The notes: generated by a model not told the origin, from the sequence alone. A stretch of DNA of 64,000 nt from Pigmentiphaga sp. (GCA_023228945.1 JALOAI010000021.1:29542-93541), one strand, 5' to 3'; counted from the first letter of the stretch, positions 52,781 through 62,229 are shown. Made by a program: numbers and translations.

Positions 52781-53752
52781 TCAGCGCTTGACGTCGATAG
52801 CGGAGAGCAGCTTGCGGTTGACATCCGATTCCGCCTGGATCCGGGCCCGGAAATCTTCGGGTTGTTCGGCGATGGGATCGATCCCGTTGGTGATCATGAC
52901 TTTCTCGAGCTCGTCGGACGACATGGACCTCTCCAGCAAGTCCCTCAGCGCGTCCAGCTTGGCTTGCGGCATGTTCAAGGGAGCGAACATGCCGATCCAC
53001 GACGAAATGTCGAAGCCGGGCAGGGATTCGGCCACGGCGGGAATATCCGGGCTCTGGGGCGAGCGCTCGGACTGCGTGACGGCCAGAACGCGCAGCCTGC
53101 CGGAGTCGACATGAGGCTGGATCACCGACAGGCCGCCTACTACGATAGGGACGTGCCCCGCCGCCGCATCCGCGATGGCGGGCGCACCGCCTTTGTAAGG
53201 CACATGAATCAGCTCGACACCGGCCATTTTTTGGAACATTTCGGCAACGAGATGATGCGGGGTGCCGTCCCCGGCGGTGGCGATACCGAGTTCGTCGGGT
53301 TTGGACTTGGCATAGTCGATGAGCTCGGGTATCGACTTCACGGGGAGGCTTTCATGGACGGCGATGACCAGCACGAGCCGGGCCATTTCCCATACCGGCG
53401 TCAGATCGTTGATCGGATCGAAGCCCATGGTATCGAACAAATGGGGATTCACGGTGAACACGTTGTCCGGCGCGACGAGGAGTGTGTTGCCGTCGGGGAT
53501 GGCGTCCACCACGGTGCGGGTGCCGATGTTGCCCGAGGCTCCGGGCCGGTTCTCGACAATGAAGTTGCCACCGCCTTGGCGTGACATTTCGCGGGCCGCC
53601 GCGCGCGCGATAGTGTCGATGGAGCCCCCCGCCGAATAGGGAACGATCAGCCTGACGGGTTGCTCCGAGTAGGTTGCGGCCTGTGCCGAGCCCAGGGCGA
53701 AGCCGCTCAGCATGAGCGCGGCCAGGCGCGCCGCCCATTTCGTGTTCTTCAT
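52781..53752 (-). CDS. Bug-family periplasmic solute receptor
   Basis: 323 residues with a signal peptide (MKNTKWAARLAALMLSGFAL, cleavage near AQAATYSEQP). Motifs: VRLIVPYSAGGSIDTIARAA, FIVENRPGASGNIGTR, GIATAGDGTPHHLVAEMF and HVPYKGGAPAI. AGGAGGATCTC precedes ATG 53752. It stands alone, with palindromic sites in the long upstream gap. Confidence 0.95.
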   Translation of the reverse strand: MKNTKWAARLAALMLSGFALGSAQAATYSEQPVRLIVPYSAGGSIDTIARAAAREMSRQGGGNFIVENRPGASGNIGTRTVVDAIPDGNTLLVAPDNVFTVNPHLFDTMGFDPINDLTPVWEMARLVLVIAVHESLPVKSIPELIDYAKSKPDELGIATAGDGTPHHLVAEMFQKMAGVELIHVPYKGGAPAIADAAAGHVPIVVGGLSVIQPHVDSGRLRVLAVTQSERSPQSPDIPAVAESLPGFDISSWIGMFAPLNMPQAKLDALRDLLERSMSSDELEKVMITNGIDPIAEQPEDFRARIQAESDVNRKLLSAIDVKR

Positions 53753-54321
53753 GAGATCCTCCTGTAGTGAAACGAGGCATTGCGGGGGCAATGCGGGTGA
53801 TTGAATGCAAAGAAAAAGCCTGCCGTTCGGCTAGGTCCGGCGCTGGCCGCCTTCGGCAGGGCCGTGAGTCGGCGACGCTGGTTTGGTGTATGGATTGCTA
53901 TCTCATTGTCTTGACAACAAATGGGCTATCGACTTGGAACTTGGGCGATACGGAATGGGTTCGAGAGTTTCGCAGGCCTGCCGACGTTGGCGCTGGAGCA
54001 TTGCCCGGGTTGAACGGCCCGATCGGATGAGGGACAGAGGCCGCGGTGGCGGTGTTTTAAAGACTGCAGGCGGAGCCGGTACGAGACTCCGGATACGGGC
54101 TTTATTTTTGTTGTGATAACAACAAGATTATGGTGCGAACATCTTATTTGTCAAGCGCGGGTAGGGAGGGGAGCCCAGCATGGGCGACCGAGAGGATGGG
54201 AAAGGGGCGATGGCCTGGGGGGCCTTGTCGCACGCCGCCGCCCTGGGGGGCGGCGGGATCGTGAAGTGGCGTAGTTGCGGGAACGGCGTTGAGGAGCGTG
54301 GCCCCGGACCGTGGCGCGGCC
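53753..54321. promoter_or_regulatory. 569-base gap with TTGT/ACAA palindromes
   Basis: No gene recognised. Two operator-like palindromes: TTGTC-TT-GACAA at 53906-53917 and TTGTTGT-GATA-ACAACAA at 54108-54125 (perfect 7-bp arms). Both lie upstream of the Bug gene at 53752. The right third (54190-54300) is GC-rich with CGCCGCC/GGCGGCG-type structure. Confidence 0.5.
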
Positions 54322-54972
54322 TTAGATCGGCTCCGCAATGGAAGTCGGCGCCAGCCGCGGATTGAGCGTATAGGTGCCGGTCAGGCTGTCCTGCGCCAGG
54401 ATCTTGCCCTCCATGGCCGTCAGCACGTCCTGCCCGGTGAAGCGCTCACCCAGCTCCAGGCTGGGAACGGACAGCGCATAGATCGTGAACACGTAGCGGT
54501 GCAGAATGGCGTCGTTCCAGGGCGGGCACGGGCCATCGTAGCCGTAGTAGTCGCCGCTCATGTCGCGATCGCTGGCGAACCATTGCGTGTAGTCGTTGAT
54601 GCCCTGTTGGGCCTCCAGCGGCGCGATGGGGCCGCCCTTGCCGCGCGACGTGACGCCGTGGCTGAAGGCGCCCTCTGCGATCTCTTCGTGCTCGGGATCG
54701 AGGTTGACCAGGACCCAGTGGAAGAACGACACGCGGGGCAGGTCGGCCGGGATCTCGCGGTCTTCCTGGTTGACGTCGTCGGGCTTGCTGGGCACGTCGG
54801 GGTCGTGGCAGATGACCGCCAGCGACTGTGTACCTTCGGGCAGGTCGGACCAGGACAGATGGGGGTTCTGGTTGTCCGACATGGCGACGCGCGTTTTGGG
54901 ATCGATTTTGCAGAAGGCATAGCGCGCCGGGATAGGCTGGCCGTCGGTGAACGAGAGGCTGCAGATCTTCAT
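54322..54972 (-). CDS. YbhB/YbcL-type PEBP (Raf kinase inhibitor-like) protein
   Basis: 216 residues, longer than the usual 155-180 because of an insert. PEBP marks: NPHLSWSDLPEGTQSLAVICHDPDVP, HWVLVNL and GPCPPWNDAILHRYVFTIYAL. The family binds anionic ligands; no enzymatic role is established. It is downstream of and co-directional with nothing close; tyrS begins 72 bases away on the same strand with its end facing this gene. Confidence 0.92.
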   Translation of the reverse strand: MKICSLSFTDGQPIPARYAFCKIDPKTRVAMSDNQNPHLSWSDLPEGTQSLAVICHDPDVPSKPDDVNQEDREIPADLPRVSFFHWVLVNLDPEHEEIAEGAFSHGVTSRGKGGPIAPLEAQQGINDYTQWFASDRDMSGDYYGYDGPCPPWNDAILHRYVFTIYALSVPSLELGERFTGQDVLTAMEGKILAQDSLTGTYTLNPRLAPTSIAEPI

Positions 54973-55044
54973 GACGTACTCCGGTAAAGTCAGGATGGCG
55001 GGCGCCGTGGCCGAGGGTAGAAGGCCGGGCGCCGGAACGCGTCG

Positions 55045-56280
55045 TCAGCTTAGTTGGACGCGGGCAAACTTGCGCTTCCCGACTTGTACCACATAGGTGC
55101 CGGCAGACAACACCGTGCTTTTGTCTTCAATCTTCCGGCCGTCGATCTTGACGCCCCCTTGTTCGACGTTGCGCTGCGCCTCGGCACCGGAGGCGCATAG
55201 CCCGGCCTGGCGCAGCACGTGCAGGATGCCCATGGGGGCGCCCGTGAGCTGGACTTCCGGAAGGTCGTCGGGGATGGCGCCGTCGCGAAAACGGGCCTCG
55301 AAGTTCGCCAGCGCCTGCTCGGCGGCGGCCTGGCTATGGAAGCGGGTGACGATTTCCTGGGCAAGCAGCACCTTGATGTCGCGCGGGTTGCGTCCGCCCT
55401 GGGTGTCGCGGCGAAAGCCTTCGATCTCGGCCATGGGGCGCAGCGAGAGCAGCTCGAAGTACGTCCACATGAGGTCGTCGGAAATCGACATCAGCTTGCC
55501 GAACATGGCGTCGGCCGGCTCGGAAATCCCGATGTAGTTGTTCTTCGACTTCGACATTTTCTCGACGCCGTCGAGCCCCACCAGCAGCGGCATCGTGAGC
55601 ACGCACTGCGGCTCCTGGCCGTATTCCTTCTGCAGTTCGCGTCCGACGAGCAGATTGAACTTCTGGTCGGTGCCGCCGAGCTCCAGATCCGACTGCAGCG
55701 CGACCGAATCGTAGCCCTGCATCAGGGGATACAGGAATTCATGCACGGAGATGGGGACGCCGCCGCGATAGCGCTTGGTAAAATCTTCGCGCTCGAGCAT
55801 GCGCGCCACGGTATAGCGTGAGGCGAGCTGGATGATGCCGCGTGCGCCCAGGGCGTCCGACCATTCGGAGTTGTAGCGGATCTCGGTGCGGGCCGGGTCG
55901 AGCACCAGGCTGGCCTGGGCGTAGTAGGTCTCGGCGTTGGCGGTGATCTGTTCGCGCGTCAGCGGCGGCCGGGTGGCGTTGCGGCCGCTGGGGTCGCCGA
56001 TCAACGAAGTAAAGTCGCCGATCAGGAAGATCACGGTATGGCCGAGATCCTGCAATTGGCGCAGCTTGTTGAGAACGACGGTATGTCCGAGATGGATGTC
56101 GGGCGCCGTGGGATCCAGCCCCAGTTTGATGCGCAGCGGCTTGCCGGTGGCGCGGCTGCGCGCCAGCTTTTGCGCGAATTCGGCTTCGACGAGAAGTTCG
56201 TCGCAACCCCGCTTGACCACCGCCAGGTCGGCCTCGACCTCGGGGGTGAGCGGCAGGGGCTGGATTTGCGGCTCGGACAT
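55045..56280 (-). CDS. tyrS: Tyrosyl-tRNA synthetase
   Basis: 411 residues, bacterial TyrZ-type length. HIGH-like motif HLGH at 63-66, KMSKS at 241-245, and a C-terminal S4 RNA-binding domain (VEQGGVKIDGRKIEDKSTVLSAGTYVVQVGKRKFARV). ATG 56280 has GGAAAGGAAAT upstream. A strong imperfect hairpin lies in its leader (56316-56349). It is divergent from the M23 peptidase gene. Confidence 0.98.
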   Translation of the reverse strand: MSEPQIQPLPLTPEVEADLAVVKRGCDELLVEAEFAQKLARSRATGKPLRIKLGLDPTAPDIHLGHTVVLNKLRQLQDLGHTVIFLIGDFTSLIGDPSGRNATRPPLTREQITANAETYYAQASLVLDPARTEIRYNSEWSDALGARGIIQLASRYTVARMLEREDFTKRYRGGVPISVHEFLYPLMQGYDSVALQSDLELGGTDQKFNLLVGRELQKEYGQEPQCVLTMPLLVGLDGVEKMSKSKNNYIGISEPADAMFGKLMSISDDLMWTYFELLSLRPMAEIEGFRRDTQGGRNPRDIKVLLAQEIVTRFHSQAAAEQALANFEARFRDGAIPDDLPEVQLTGAPMGILHVLRQAGLCASGAEAQRNVEQGGVKIDGRKIEDKSTVLSAGTYVVQVGKRKFARVQLS

Positions 56281-56315
56281 TCGATATACTCTTGGAAAGG
56301 AAATTTGTGAGAGAT

Positions 56316-56349
56316 TGCAAAAATGCCTTGAAAATCAGGCGGTTTTGCA
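56316..56349 (-). promoter_or_regulatory. Hairpin in the tyrS leader
   Basis: On the plus strand TGCAAAA(316-322)...GCCT(325-328) pairs with AGGC(337-340)...TTTTGCA(343-349), with one mismatch and one wobble between the two stem blocks. It sits 36-69 bases upstream of the tyrS ATG. It could be an attenuator or simply part of the divergent promoter; T-boxes are not known in this group. Confidence 0.45.
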
Positions 56350-56512
56350 GGATTCTTCGCGTAGTTTATTAAGTGACCCCGAATTCACCTCGGCCGCCGG
56401 CTTTCTTGTCTGCGGCCTTCTGTCTATCCGCCGGTAGTCCCTGAGAGCGCATCCCCGTCATTCGCGGGGGGTGCCGGTGTCTTGTATCAACCTTTTTTCA
56501 GGTGTCCTACGC

Positions 56513-57910
56513 ATGCCTTTTGCAGCCAGGCCAGCCAGCGCACGAAAGACGGGCTTTGCCCAGCGCTTTCTGATCGTGGCGGCCGTGGGGCTGTTTGGTG
56601 CCGCGGCCGCGGTGGGAATGGTATCCCAAAACGTGGCCGAGCCCATGCCCACGGTCGAGCACATCGCCCAGACTCTTCCCCTCCCGCAGCCCCTCCAGGC
56701 CAGTCCGGATTCCTCCCTTTCCGATCTCTACATCTTCGAAGAACGCATCCAGCAGGGCGATTCCGTCGCCAGCATGCTGTCGCGCTTGGGCGTGCGCGAT
56801 GGCGAACTGCAGCGCTTCCTGGTGCAGGACTCCGGCGCCCGCAGCATCTATAAGCTGTATCCGGGCCGTGCGGTGCAGGTGGCCACCGACGACAGCGGCC
56901 AGTTGCAGTGGATGCGCTACGTCCATACCCCTGGCACCGAGTCCGACGGCAAGGTCGTGCAGCAGTTGCTGGAAGTCCTTCGCACGCCAGAGGGTTTTGT
57001 CGCCGAGGAACAATCCATCCCGGCCGAGCGCCACATCAAGGTCGGCGTGGGCACCATCCGCAGCTCGCTGTTCGGTGCCACCGACGCCGCCGGCGTGCCC
57101 TATCACATCACGCTGCAGATGGTCGATATCCTGTCCAGCGATATCGATTTCTTCCGCGACCTGCGTTCCGGCGATCAATTCCGCGTCGTCTACGAAACCT
57201 ACACCAGCAACGGCATGAACACCCGCGCCGGCCGGGTGCTTGCGCTCGAATTCGTGAATAACGGCAAGGCCCACCAGGCGGTCTGGTTCGATCCCGAACA
57301 GGCGGGCGCCTCCGGCGGCTATTACGCCTTCGACGGCAGCAGCAATCGCCGGGCGTTCCTGCGCGTGCCGCTGGAATTCACCCGGGTGAGCTCCGGCTTC
57401 GGCCTGCGCCGGCACCCCGTGCTCAACACCATGCGCGGACACAAGGGAATCGACTACGCCGCCCCCACCGGCACCCCCATTCGCGCCACCGCCGACGGCG
57501 TGGTCGAATCCGTCGGCAGCCAGCGTGGTTACGGTAATACGATCGTCCTCAAGCACCATGGCAAGTACACCACGCTGTATGCGCACATGAGCCGCTTCGC
57601 CAAGGGCGTGAGCCGTGGCAGCAAGGTCAGCCAGGGCGACGTCATCGGATATGTGGGCGCCACCGGCATGGCCACGGGGCCGCACTTGCACTACGAGTTC
57701 CGCGTGGCGGGCAACCCGATCGATCCGCAGTCGGCCGACATTCCGGTGGCCCGCTCGCTCGAAGGCGACATGCTGCAGCGTTTCCACGCCCACGCGGCTA
57801 CCTTCCAGGGCCATCTGGCCATGCTCACCGCTTTGCAGGTAGATCAGGAAGCGCTGCGCGATAGCGAGCAGGCAGCCCTCGAGGTGTCGGGCGAGGCCGG
57901 CGCCAGCTGA
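56513..57910 (+). CDS. M23-family cell-wall metallopeptidase (MepM/OapA-like)
   Basis: 465 residues. One N-terminal membrane anchor (FLIVAAVGLFGAAAAVGM), an OapA/LysM-like middle region (GDSVASMLSRLGVRDGELQRFL), and a C-terminal M23 domain with zinc ligands in HPVLNTMRGHKGIDYAAPTGTPI and HLHYEFRV. It hydrolyses peptidoglycan cross-links in the periplasm. ATG 56513 gives the anchor at the right place. The next gene, anmK, recycles anhydro-muropeptides, so the two form a wall-remodelling pair. Confidence 0.94.
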   Translation: MPFAARPASARKTGFAQRFLIVAAVGLFGAAAAVGMVSQNVAEPMPTVEHIAQTLPLPQPLQASPDSSLSDLYIFEERIQQGDSVASMLSRLGVRDGELQRFLVQDSGARSIYKLYPGRAVQVATDDSGQLQWMRYVHTPGTESDGKVVQQLLEVLRTPEGFVAEEQSIPAERHIKVGVGTIRSSLFGATDAAGVPYHITLQMVDILSSDIDFFRDLRSGDQFRVVYETYTSNGMNTRAGRVLALEFVNNGKAHQAVWFDPEQAGASGGYYAFDGSSNRRAFLRVPLEFTRVSSGFGLRRHPVLNTMRGHKGIDYAAPTGTPIRATADGVVESVGSQRGYGNTIVLKHHGKYTTLYAHMSRFAKGVSRGSKVSQGDVIGYVGATGMATGPHLHYEFRVAGNPIDPQSADIPVARSLEGDMLQRFHAHAATFQGHLAMLTALQVDQEALRDSEQAALEVSGEAGAS

Positions 57911-58010
57911 GCCCGGGCATGGCTTACGGCTCCCCGATTCCGCGCGGGCCTCGGTCTTCCGGCCGCGGCCCGGCCCCGAATGACGGCGCCACAGGCCCTG
58001 ACGAACCGGG

Positions 58011-58047
58011 GCAAAGCCGCTTCGGCCGCTAGGCGAAGCGGCTTTGC
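58011..58047. terminator. 14-bp perfect inverted repeat between M23 gene and anmK
   Basis: GCAAAGCCGCTTCG (58011-58024) and CGAAGCGGCTTTGC (58034-58047) are perfectly complementary around a 9-base loop. It ends 18 bases before the anmK start. No T-run follows, so it may be a structure that modulates read-through or protects the mRNA rather than a standard terminator. Confidence 0.55.
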
Positions 58048-58065
58048 GTCACCTGAGGTCCGGCG

Positions 58066-59190
58066 ATGTATTGCATCGGCCTGATGTCTGGCACCAGTCT
58101 CGATGCCGTCGATGGCATCCTGGCCCGCTTCCCCGACGAGGGGAGAGCGCGTGTCCTGACTCATGCCAGCTTACCGCTGCCGCGAAGCCTGCGCGATGAG
58201 TTCCTGGCGCTCAACCGCCCGGGCAACGACGAATTGCGCCGGGCCGCCTTGGCGGCCAACGCCCTTGCCGACCTCTACGCCGATGTCGTCGTCGCCGTCC
58301 TGCGGGCGGCGGGCCTGGCGCCGGCCGACATCGGCGCGGTGGGCGCACACGGCCAGACGGTGCGGCATGCTCCCGAAGAGGGCTATACCTGGCAGCTCAA
58401 CGCGCCGGCACGCCTGGCCGAGCGCGCCGGCATCGCGGTGGTCGCCGATTTTCGGTCGCGCGACGTGGCGGCGGGCGGCCAGGGTGCGCCTCTTGTTCCC
58501 GCCTTTCACCAGGCGGTATTTGCGGGCGAGGGCCCGCGCGTGTTGCTCAATCTGGGTGGCATCGCCAACGTCAGCCTGCTGCCGGGGCGGGCGTCGCCCA
58601 CCGGAGCGGCCGAGGTGGGCGGCTTCGATACCGGTCCGGCCAATATGCTGCTCGATCTATGGTGCCAGCGCCATCTGGGCCTGCCCTTCGATCGCGATGG
58701 CGCCTGGGCCGCCAGCGGGCAGCCGCGGCAAGCGCTGTGCGCCTTTCTCTACGACAGCGAGCCCTGGTTTGCCGCACCGCCGCCCAAGTCCACCGGCCGT
58801 GATCGTTTTCATGTGGGTTGGCTGGACGAGCGCCTCGCCGACTACGAACGGCGGCATGGTGCCGTGACTCCCGCCGATGTGCAGGCCACCTTGCTGGAGC
58901 TGACGGCGCGCAGCGCCGCCGAGGCCATCCGGCAGACGGCGGCTGGGGCGCGCGAGGTGTATGTCTGCGGCGGAGGCGCGGCCAACCCCGTGCTGATGGC
59001 GGCGCTGGCAAGGTATTTGCCGGACTGCGCCCTACAAAGTACGGCGGCGCTGGGCGTGCCGCCGCAGCAGGTGGAGGCCCTGGCTTTCGCATGGCTGGCC
59101 CGCGCCCATCTCCTGAAGCTGCCGGGTAATGTCACGGCGGTGACCGGCGCGGCCGGGCCACGGGTGCTGGGCGCCCTCTATCCCGCTTGA
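58066..59190 (+). CDS. anmK: Anhydro-N-acetylmuramic acid kinase
   Basis: 374 residues, usual length. MYCIGLMSGTSLDAVDGI is the family N-terminus, followed by GAHGQTVRHAP, VADFRSRDVAAGGQGAPLVP and NLGGIANVSLLP, and GGGAANPVLMAALA at the C-terminus. It phosphorylates and opens anhMurNAc during wall recycling. It is downstream of the M23 peptidase in the arrangement common to Burkholderiales. Confidence 0.97.
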   Translation: MYCIGLMSGTSLDAVDGILARFPDEGRARVLTHASLPLPRSLRDEFLALNRPGNDELRRAALAANALADLYADVVVAVLRAAGLAPADIGAVGAHGQTVRHAPEEGYTWQLNAPARLAERAGIAVVADFRSRDVAAGGQGAPLVPAFHQAVFAGEGPRVLLNLGGIANVSLLPGRASPTGAAEVGGFDTGPANMLLDLWCQRHLGLPFDRDGAWAASGQPRQALCAFLYDSEPWFAAPPPKSTGRDRFHVGWLDERLADYERRHGAVTPADVQATLLELTARSAAEAIRQTAAGAREVYVCGGGAANPVLMAALARYLPDCALQSTAALGVPPQQVEALAFAWLARAHLLKLPGNVTAVTGAAGPRVLGALYPA

Positions 59191-59340
59191 ACGGTCGCCC
59201 GGCCGCCGGGAAACCCACCGGGCACCGGGAGGCCGGGCCGCCAGCAGGAACTTGGGGCGGCGCCCCGGGGTCCCTATAAGTATCTTCCCTGCCGCGCCGA
59301 CGCGGCTCGTGCCCATGAGCAATTCCGGTCCGGGGCCGGA

Positions 59341-60558
59341 ATGCCTCTTCAGGCACCTCCTGTCATGGACCTCAAGCCTCGCGCCGCCAGCCTTCCGCCT
59401 CCTGTCACCGCCGCGTGCGGCGCCGCCGTACGACCCGCGCTCGACTCCAGCGCTGCCCGACAAACCCACCTGGACGCCCTGCGAGGCCTTTTCCTCGTCT
59501 TGATGACGTCGACCCATCTACCGACCTGGTTCGGCGTCCCCACCAGCCAGTCGTTCGGTTTTGTTTCCGCCGCGGAGGGCTTTGTATTTCTGTCGGCCTA
59601 TATGGCCGGCCTGGTTTATACGAGGCGCGCGGCGCGCGACGGCATGGCGGCGATGAAACGCACCTTCTGGAAGCGGACCCGCCTGATCTATGCGTGCCAG
59701 GTTGCCTGTCTGCTGTTCTTGTTCACGGTGATCGCCGCGCTCGATGTCAAGTTCGAGCAACCGGCGGCCACCAACCTCATGTCGTTTTATCTGCAGGCGC
59801 CGCTGACGGGTCTGTGGACATCCTTGCTGATGATCTACAACCCGCCGTTGCTCGATATTCTGCCGATGTACATTACGTATATGCTGGTCAGCCCATGGGT
59901 GCTGGCGTATGCGTTGCAGCGTGGCTGGCGCCTTGTCCTGGTGTCGAGCGTGCTCTTGTGGGCGGGGGCGCAACTGGGCCTCTCCAGGGTGATTTACGAC
60001 GCTACCGTCGCGCTCACCGGGCTGCCGGTGCCCTTCAACGAGACCGGTGCTTTCGAGACTTTCGCCTGGCAATTGCTATGGGTGCTGGGTATGGCCCTGG
60101 GTTCATACCATGCCCGGGTGCCCATCGGCGAGCGGTGGCCCTTGCCCGATTGGCTGGGCCGCGCGGCGCTGCTGGTGGTCGTGACCTTCATCATCTGGCG
60201 CTTCACGACCGGCTTGGCACCCTTTCCGGGCGAAAACCCCTGGAACCAGATAGCCGATAAATGGCATCTCGCGCCCCTGCGCTTGTTCAACTTCCTGGCC
60301 TGGGTGGCCGTATTGCTCCACTATGGGGCGTGGCTCACGGCACATCTGCCACGCATCAGGCCCCTGGAAGTCATGGGCTCGGCATCACTTCTGGTGTTCA
60401 GTGCCCATTTGGTCATCGTGCTGATGGCCTTGGCGGTTTTTGGCGAAAGCACGCCCGAGCGGCCAAAATGGGTCGACCTTGCGATGTTCACCTTCAGCGT
60501 CGTGGCCATGTACGTGGTGGCGCGCGTGGCGAACTGGAAGTCGCAAACCGTCAGGTAG
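59341..60558 (+). CDS. OpgC-like membrane acyltransferase
   Basis: 405 residues with about ten membrane spans. The first block THLDALRGLFLVLMTSTHLPTW and GFVSAAEGFVFLSAYMAGLVY match OpgC proteins that succinylate periplasmic glucans. A hairpin ATTCCGG/CCGGAAT (59322-59342) overlaps the ATG at 59341; ATG 59365 is the alternative start. A TATAAG at about 59275 may be a promoter element. Confidence 0.9.
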   Translation: MPLQAPPVMDLKPRAASLPPPVTAACGAAVRPALDSSAARQTHLDALRGLFLVLMTSTHLPTWFGVPTSQSFGFVSAAEGFVFLSAYMAGLVYTRRAARDGMAAMKRTFWKRTRLIYACQVACLLFLFTVIAALDVKFEQPAATNLMSFYLQAPLTGLWTSLLMIYNPPLLDILPMYITYMLVSPWVLAYALQRGWRLVLVSSVLLWAGAQLGLSRVIYDATVALTGLPVPFNETGAFETFAWQLLWVLGMALGSYHARVPIGERWPLPDWLGRAALLVVVTFIIWRFTTGLAPFPGENPWNQIADKWHLAPLRLFNFLAWVAVLLHYGAWLTAHLPRIRPLEVMGSASLLVFSAHLVIVLMALAVFGESTPERPKWVDLAMFTFSVVAMYVVARVANWKSQTVR

Positions 60559-60579
60559 CGACTCCGCCGTTCTCGCGCC

Positions 60580-60923
60580 TCAGTCGGCGCGGATGCCGTT
60601 TGCCCGGATCAGCTCGCCGCGGCTGGCGAAAGCCTCTTTTTGTTGGGTCGCAAAGGCCTGGGGCTCGTTCGCTTCCACCATCAGGCCAAGCTCGGCCAAC
60701 TGTGCCACCGTCTTGGGTTCCTGCAAGGCCGCCCGCATCGACTGGCTGATGGTGTCCAGCAATGGGGGCGGAAGCCCAGCGGGCGCGAAGAAACCGAGCC
60801 AGGAGGTCATCTCGAAGCCGGGCAGAAACTCATTGATGGCGGGCACGTCGGGCAGGCCGGGATAGCGCTCGCGCTGCGTGACTCCCAGGGCCTTGATCTT
60901 GCCGGCCTTGATCGGATGCGCGA
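60580..60923 (-). pseudogene. C-terminal fragment of a Bug receptor
   Basis: About 113 residues (IKAGKIKALGVTQRERYPGLPDVPAINEFLPGFEMTSWLGFFAPAGLP to GIRAD) equal the last third of Bug proteins. The signal peptide and first 210 residues are missing; the frame runs into the left end of the TnpB element. The N-terminal part is not found on the other side of the element either. Confidence 0.9.
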
Positions 60924-61014
60924 CAAACCTCGCCCTCTTTAGGGCGGGGAAGGATAGCGCGGACGGCGTAGCCGTCCTATACTGCATGCTGTATAAATAA
61001 CCAGAACTCGAGCC

Positions 61015-62229
61015 ATGCGGCGCCTCCAAGCCTTCAAATACGAACTGCGGCCAGACGGCCAGCAAGCGCGCCAGATGGCGCGTTTCGCTGGCTCGTGCCG
61101 CTTCGTTTACAACAAGGCACTGGCGCTGCAAAAAGCCAACCATGAAGCCGGCGGCAAGTTCATCGGCTACGTGGCAATGGCCAAGGAACTGACCGCCTGG
61201 CGCAACGGCAGGGAAACGCCGTGGCTCAAGGATGCGCCCGTGCATCCGCTGCAGCATGCGCTCAAGGACTTGGAGCGGGCCTACAAGAATTTCTTTGCCA
61301 AACGCGCCAACTTCCCACGCTTCAAGAAGAAAGGCCAGTCCGACAGCTTCCGCTACCCCGATCCAAAACAGATCAAGCTCGATCAGGGCAACAGCCGCCT
61401 CTTCCTGCCCAAGCTGGGCTGGCTGCGCTACCGCAACAGCCGGGCAGTGCTGGGCACGGTGAAGAATGTCACCGTGAGCCTGTCAGGCGGCAAGTGGTTC
61501 GTGAGCATCCAGACCGAGCGCGAGGTCGAACAGCCCGTGCCGCGGTCCACCACGGCGGTGGGCATCGATATGGGCATCGCCCGCTTCGCCACGCTCTCGG
61601 ACGGCTCCCATCTCGAACCGCTCAACAGCTTCAAACGGCACGAAACGGCTCTGGGCAAAGCCCAGCAGGCCATGAGCCGCAAGGTGAAATTCAGCCACAA
61701 CTGGAAGAAGGCCCGCGCCCGTGTCCAGCGTCTCCATTCCCGTATCGGCAATGCCCGCCGCGACTACCTGCACAAAGCCACGACCACGATCAGCCAGAAC
61801 CACGCGATAGTATGTATCGAGGACTTGCAGGTACGCAACATGAGCCAGTCGGCGGCAGGAACAACCGAGCAGCCGGGAACAAACGTTCGGGCCAAGTCCG
61901 GCCTGAACAAAGCCATTCTCGATCAAGGCTGGTTCGAGTTCCGTCGCCAACTGGACTACAAGCTGTCGTGGAACGGCGGTTATCTCATTGCCGTGCCGTC
62001 GCAGTACACCAGTCAGACATGTCCGTGCTGCGACCATGTCTCGGCGAACAATCGGCAAACGCAGGCACAATTCCGGTGCGTCGACTGTGGTTTCGAGGAC
62101 AACGCCGATCGGGTCGGCGCGATCAATGTGTTAAGGGCGGGACACGCCCGGTTCGCCTGTGAAGTGAGTGGCGCAGTCAGGCCGCCAGCAGCAGGAACCC
62201 ACCGAGGTGAGTCAGCCCGTCCGGGCTGA
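61015..62229 (+). CDS. tnpB: TnpB RNA-guided nuclease
   Basis: 404 residues, full length. The RuvC-like catalytic residues are all present: Asp185 in VGIDMGIARFATLSDG, Glu269 in VCIEDLQVRNM, and Asp365 in NADRVGAINVL. The zinc ribbon has Cys336/Cys339 and Cys355/Cys358. The N-terminal HTH-like block (MRRLQAFKYELRPDGQQ...CRFVYNKAL) is typical. TnpB proteins use an omega-RNA from the element's right end to cut DNA. Nothing visible suggests it is inactive. Confidence 0.95.
   Translation: MRRLQAFKYELRPDGQQARQMARFAGSCRFVYNKALALQKANHEAGGKFIGYVAMAKELTAWRNGRETPWLKDAPVHPLQHALKDLERAYKNFFAKRANFPRFKKKGQSDSFRYPDPKQIKLDQGNSRLFLPKLGWLRYRNSRAVLGTVKNVTVSLSGGKWFVSIQTEREVEQPVPRSTTAVGIDMGIARFATLSDGSHLEPLNSFKRHETALGKAQQAMSRKVKFSHNWKKARARVQRLHSRIGNARRDYLHKATTTISQNHAIVCIEDLQVRNMSQSAAGTTEQPGTNVRAKSGLNKAILDQGWFEFRRQLDYKLSWNGGYLIAVPSQYTSQTCPCCDHVSANNRQTQAQFRCVDCGFEDNADRVGAINVLRAGHARFACEVSGAVRPPAAGTHRGESARPG

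Noticed and set aside
53767..54116. Small open frames in the 569-base gap before the PEBP gene
   Set aside because: No ribosome-binding site, no family resemblance, and inverted repeats lie within them; treated as intergenic.
59191..59340. Rho-independent terminator after anmK
   Set aside because: GC-rich inverted repeats exist but no following T-run; I do not call a terminator.
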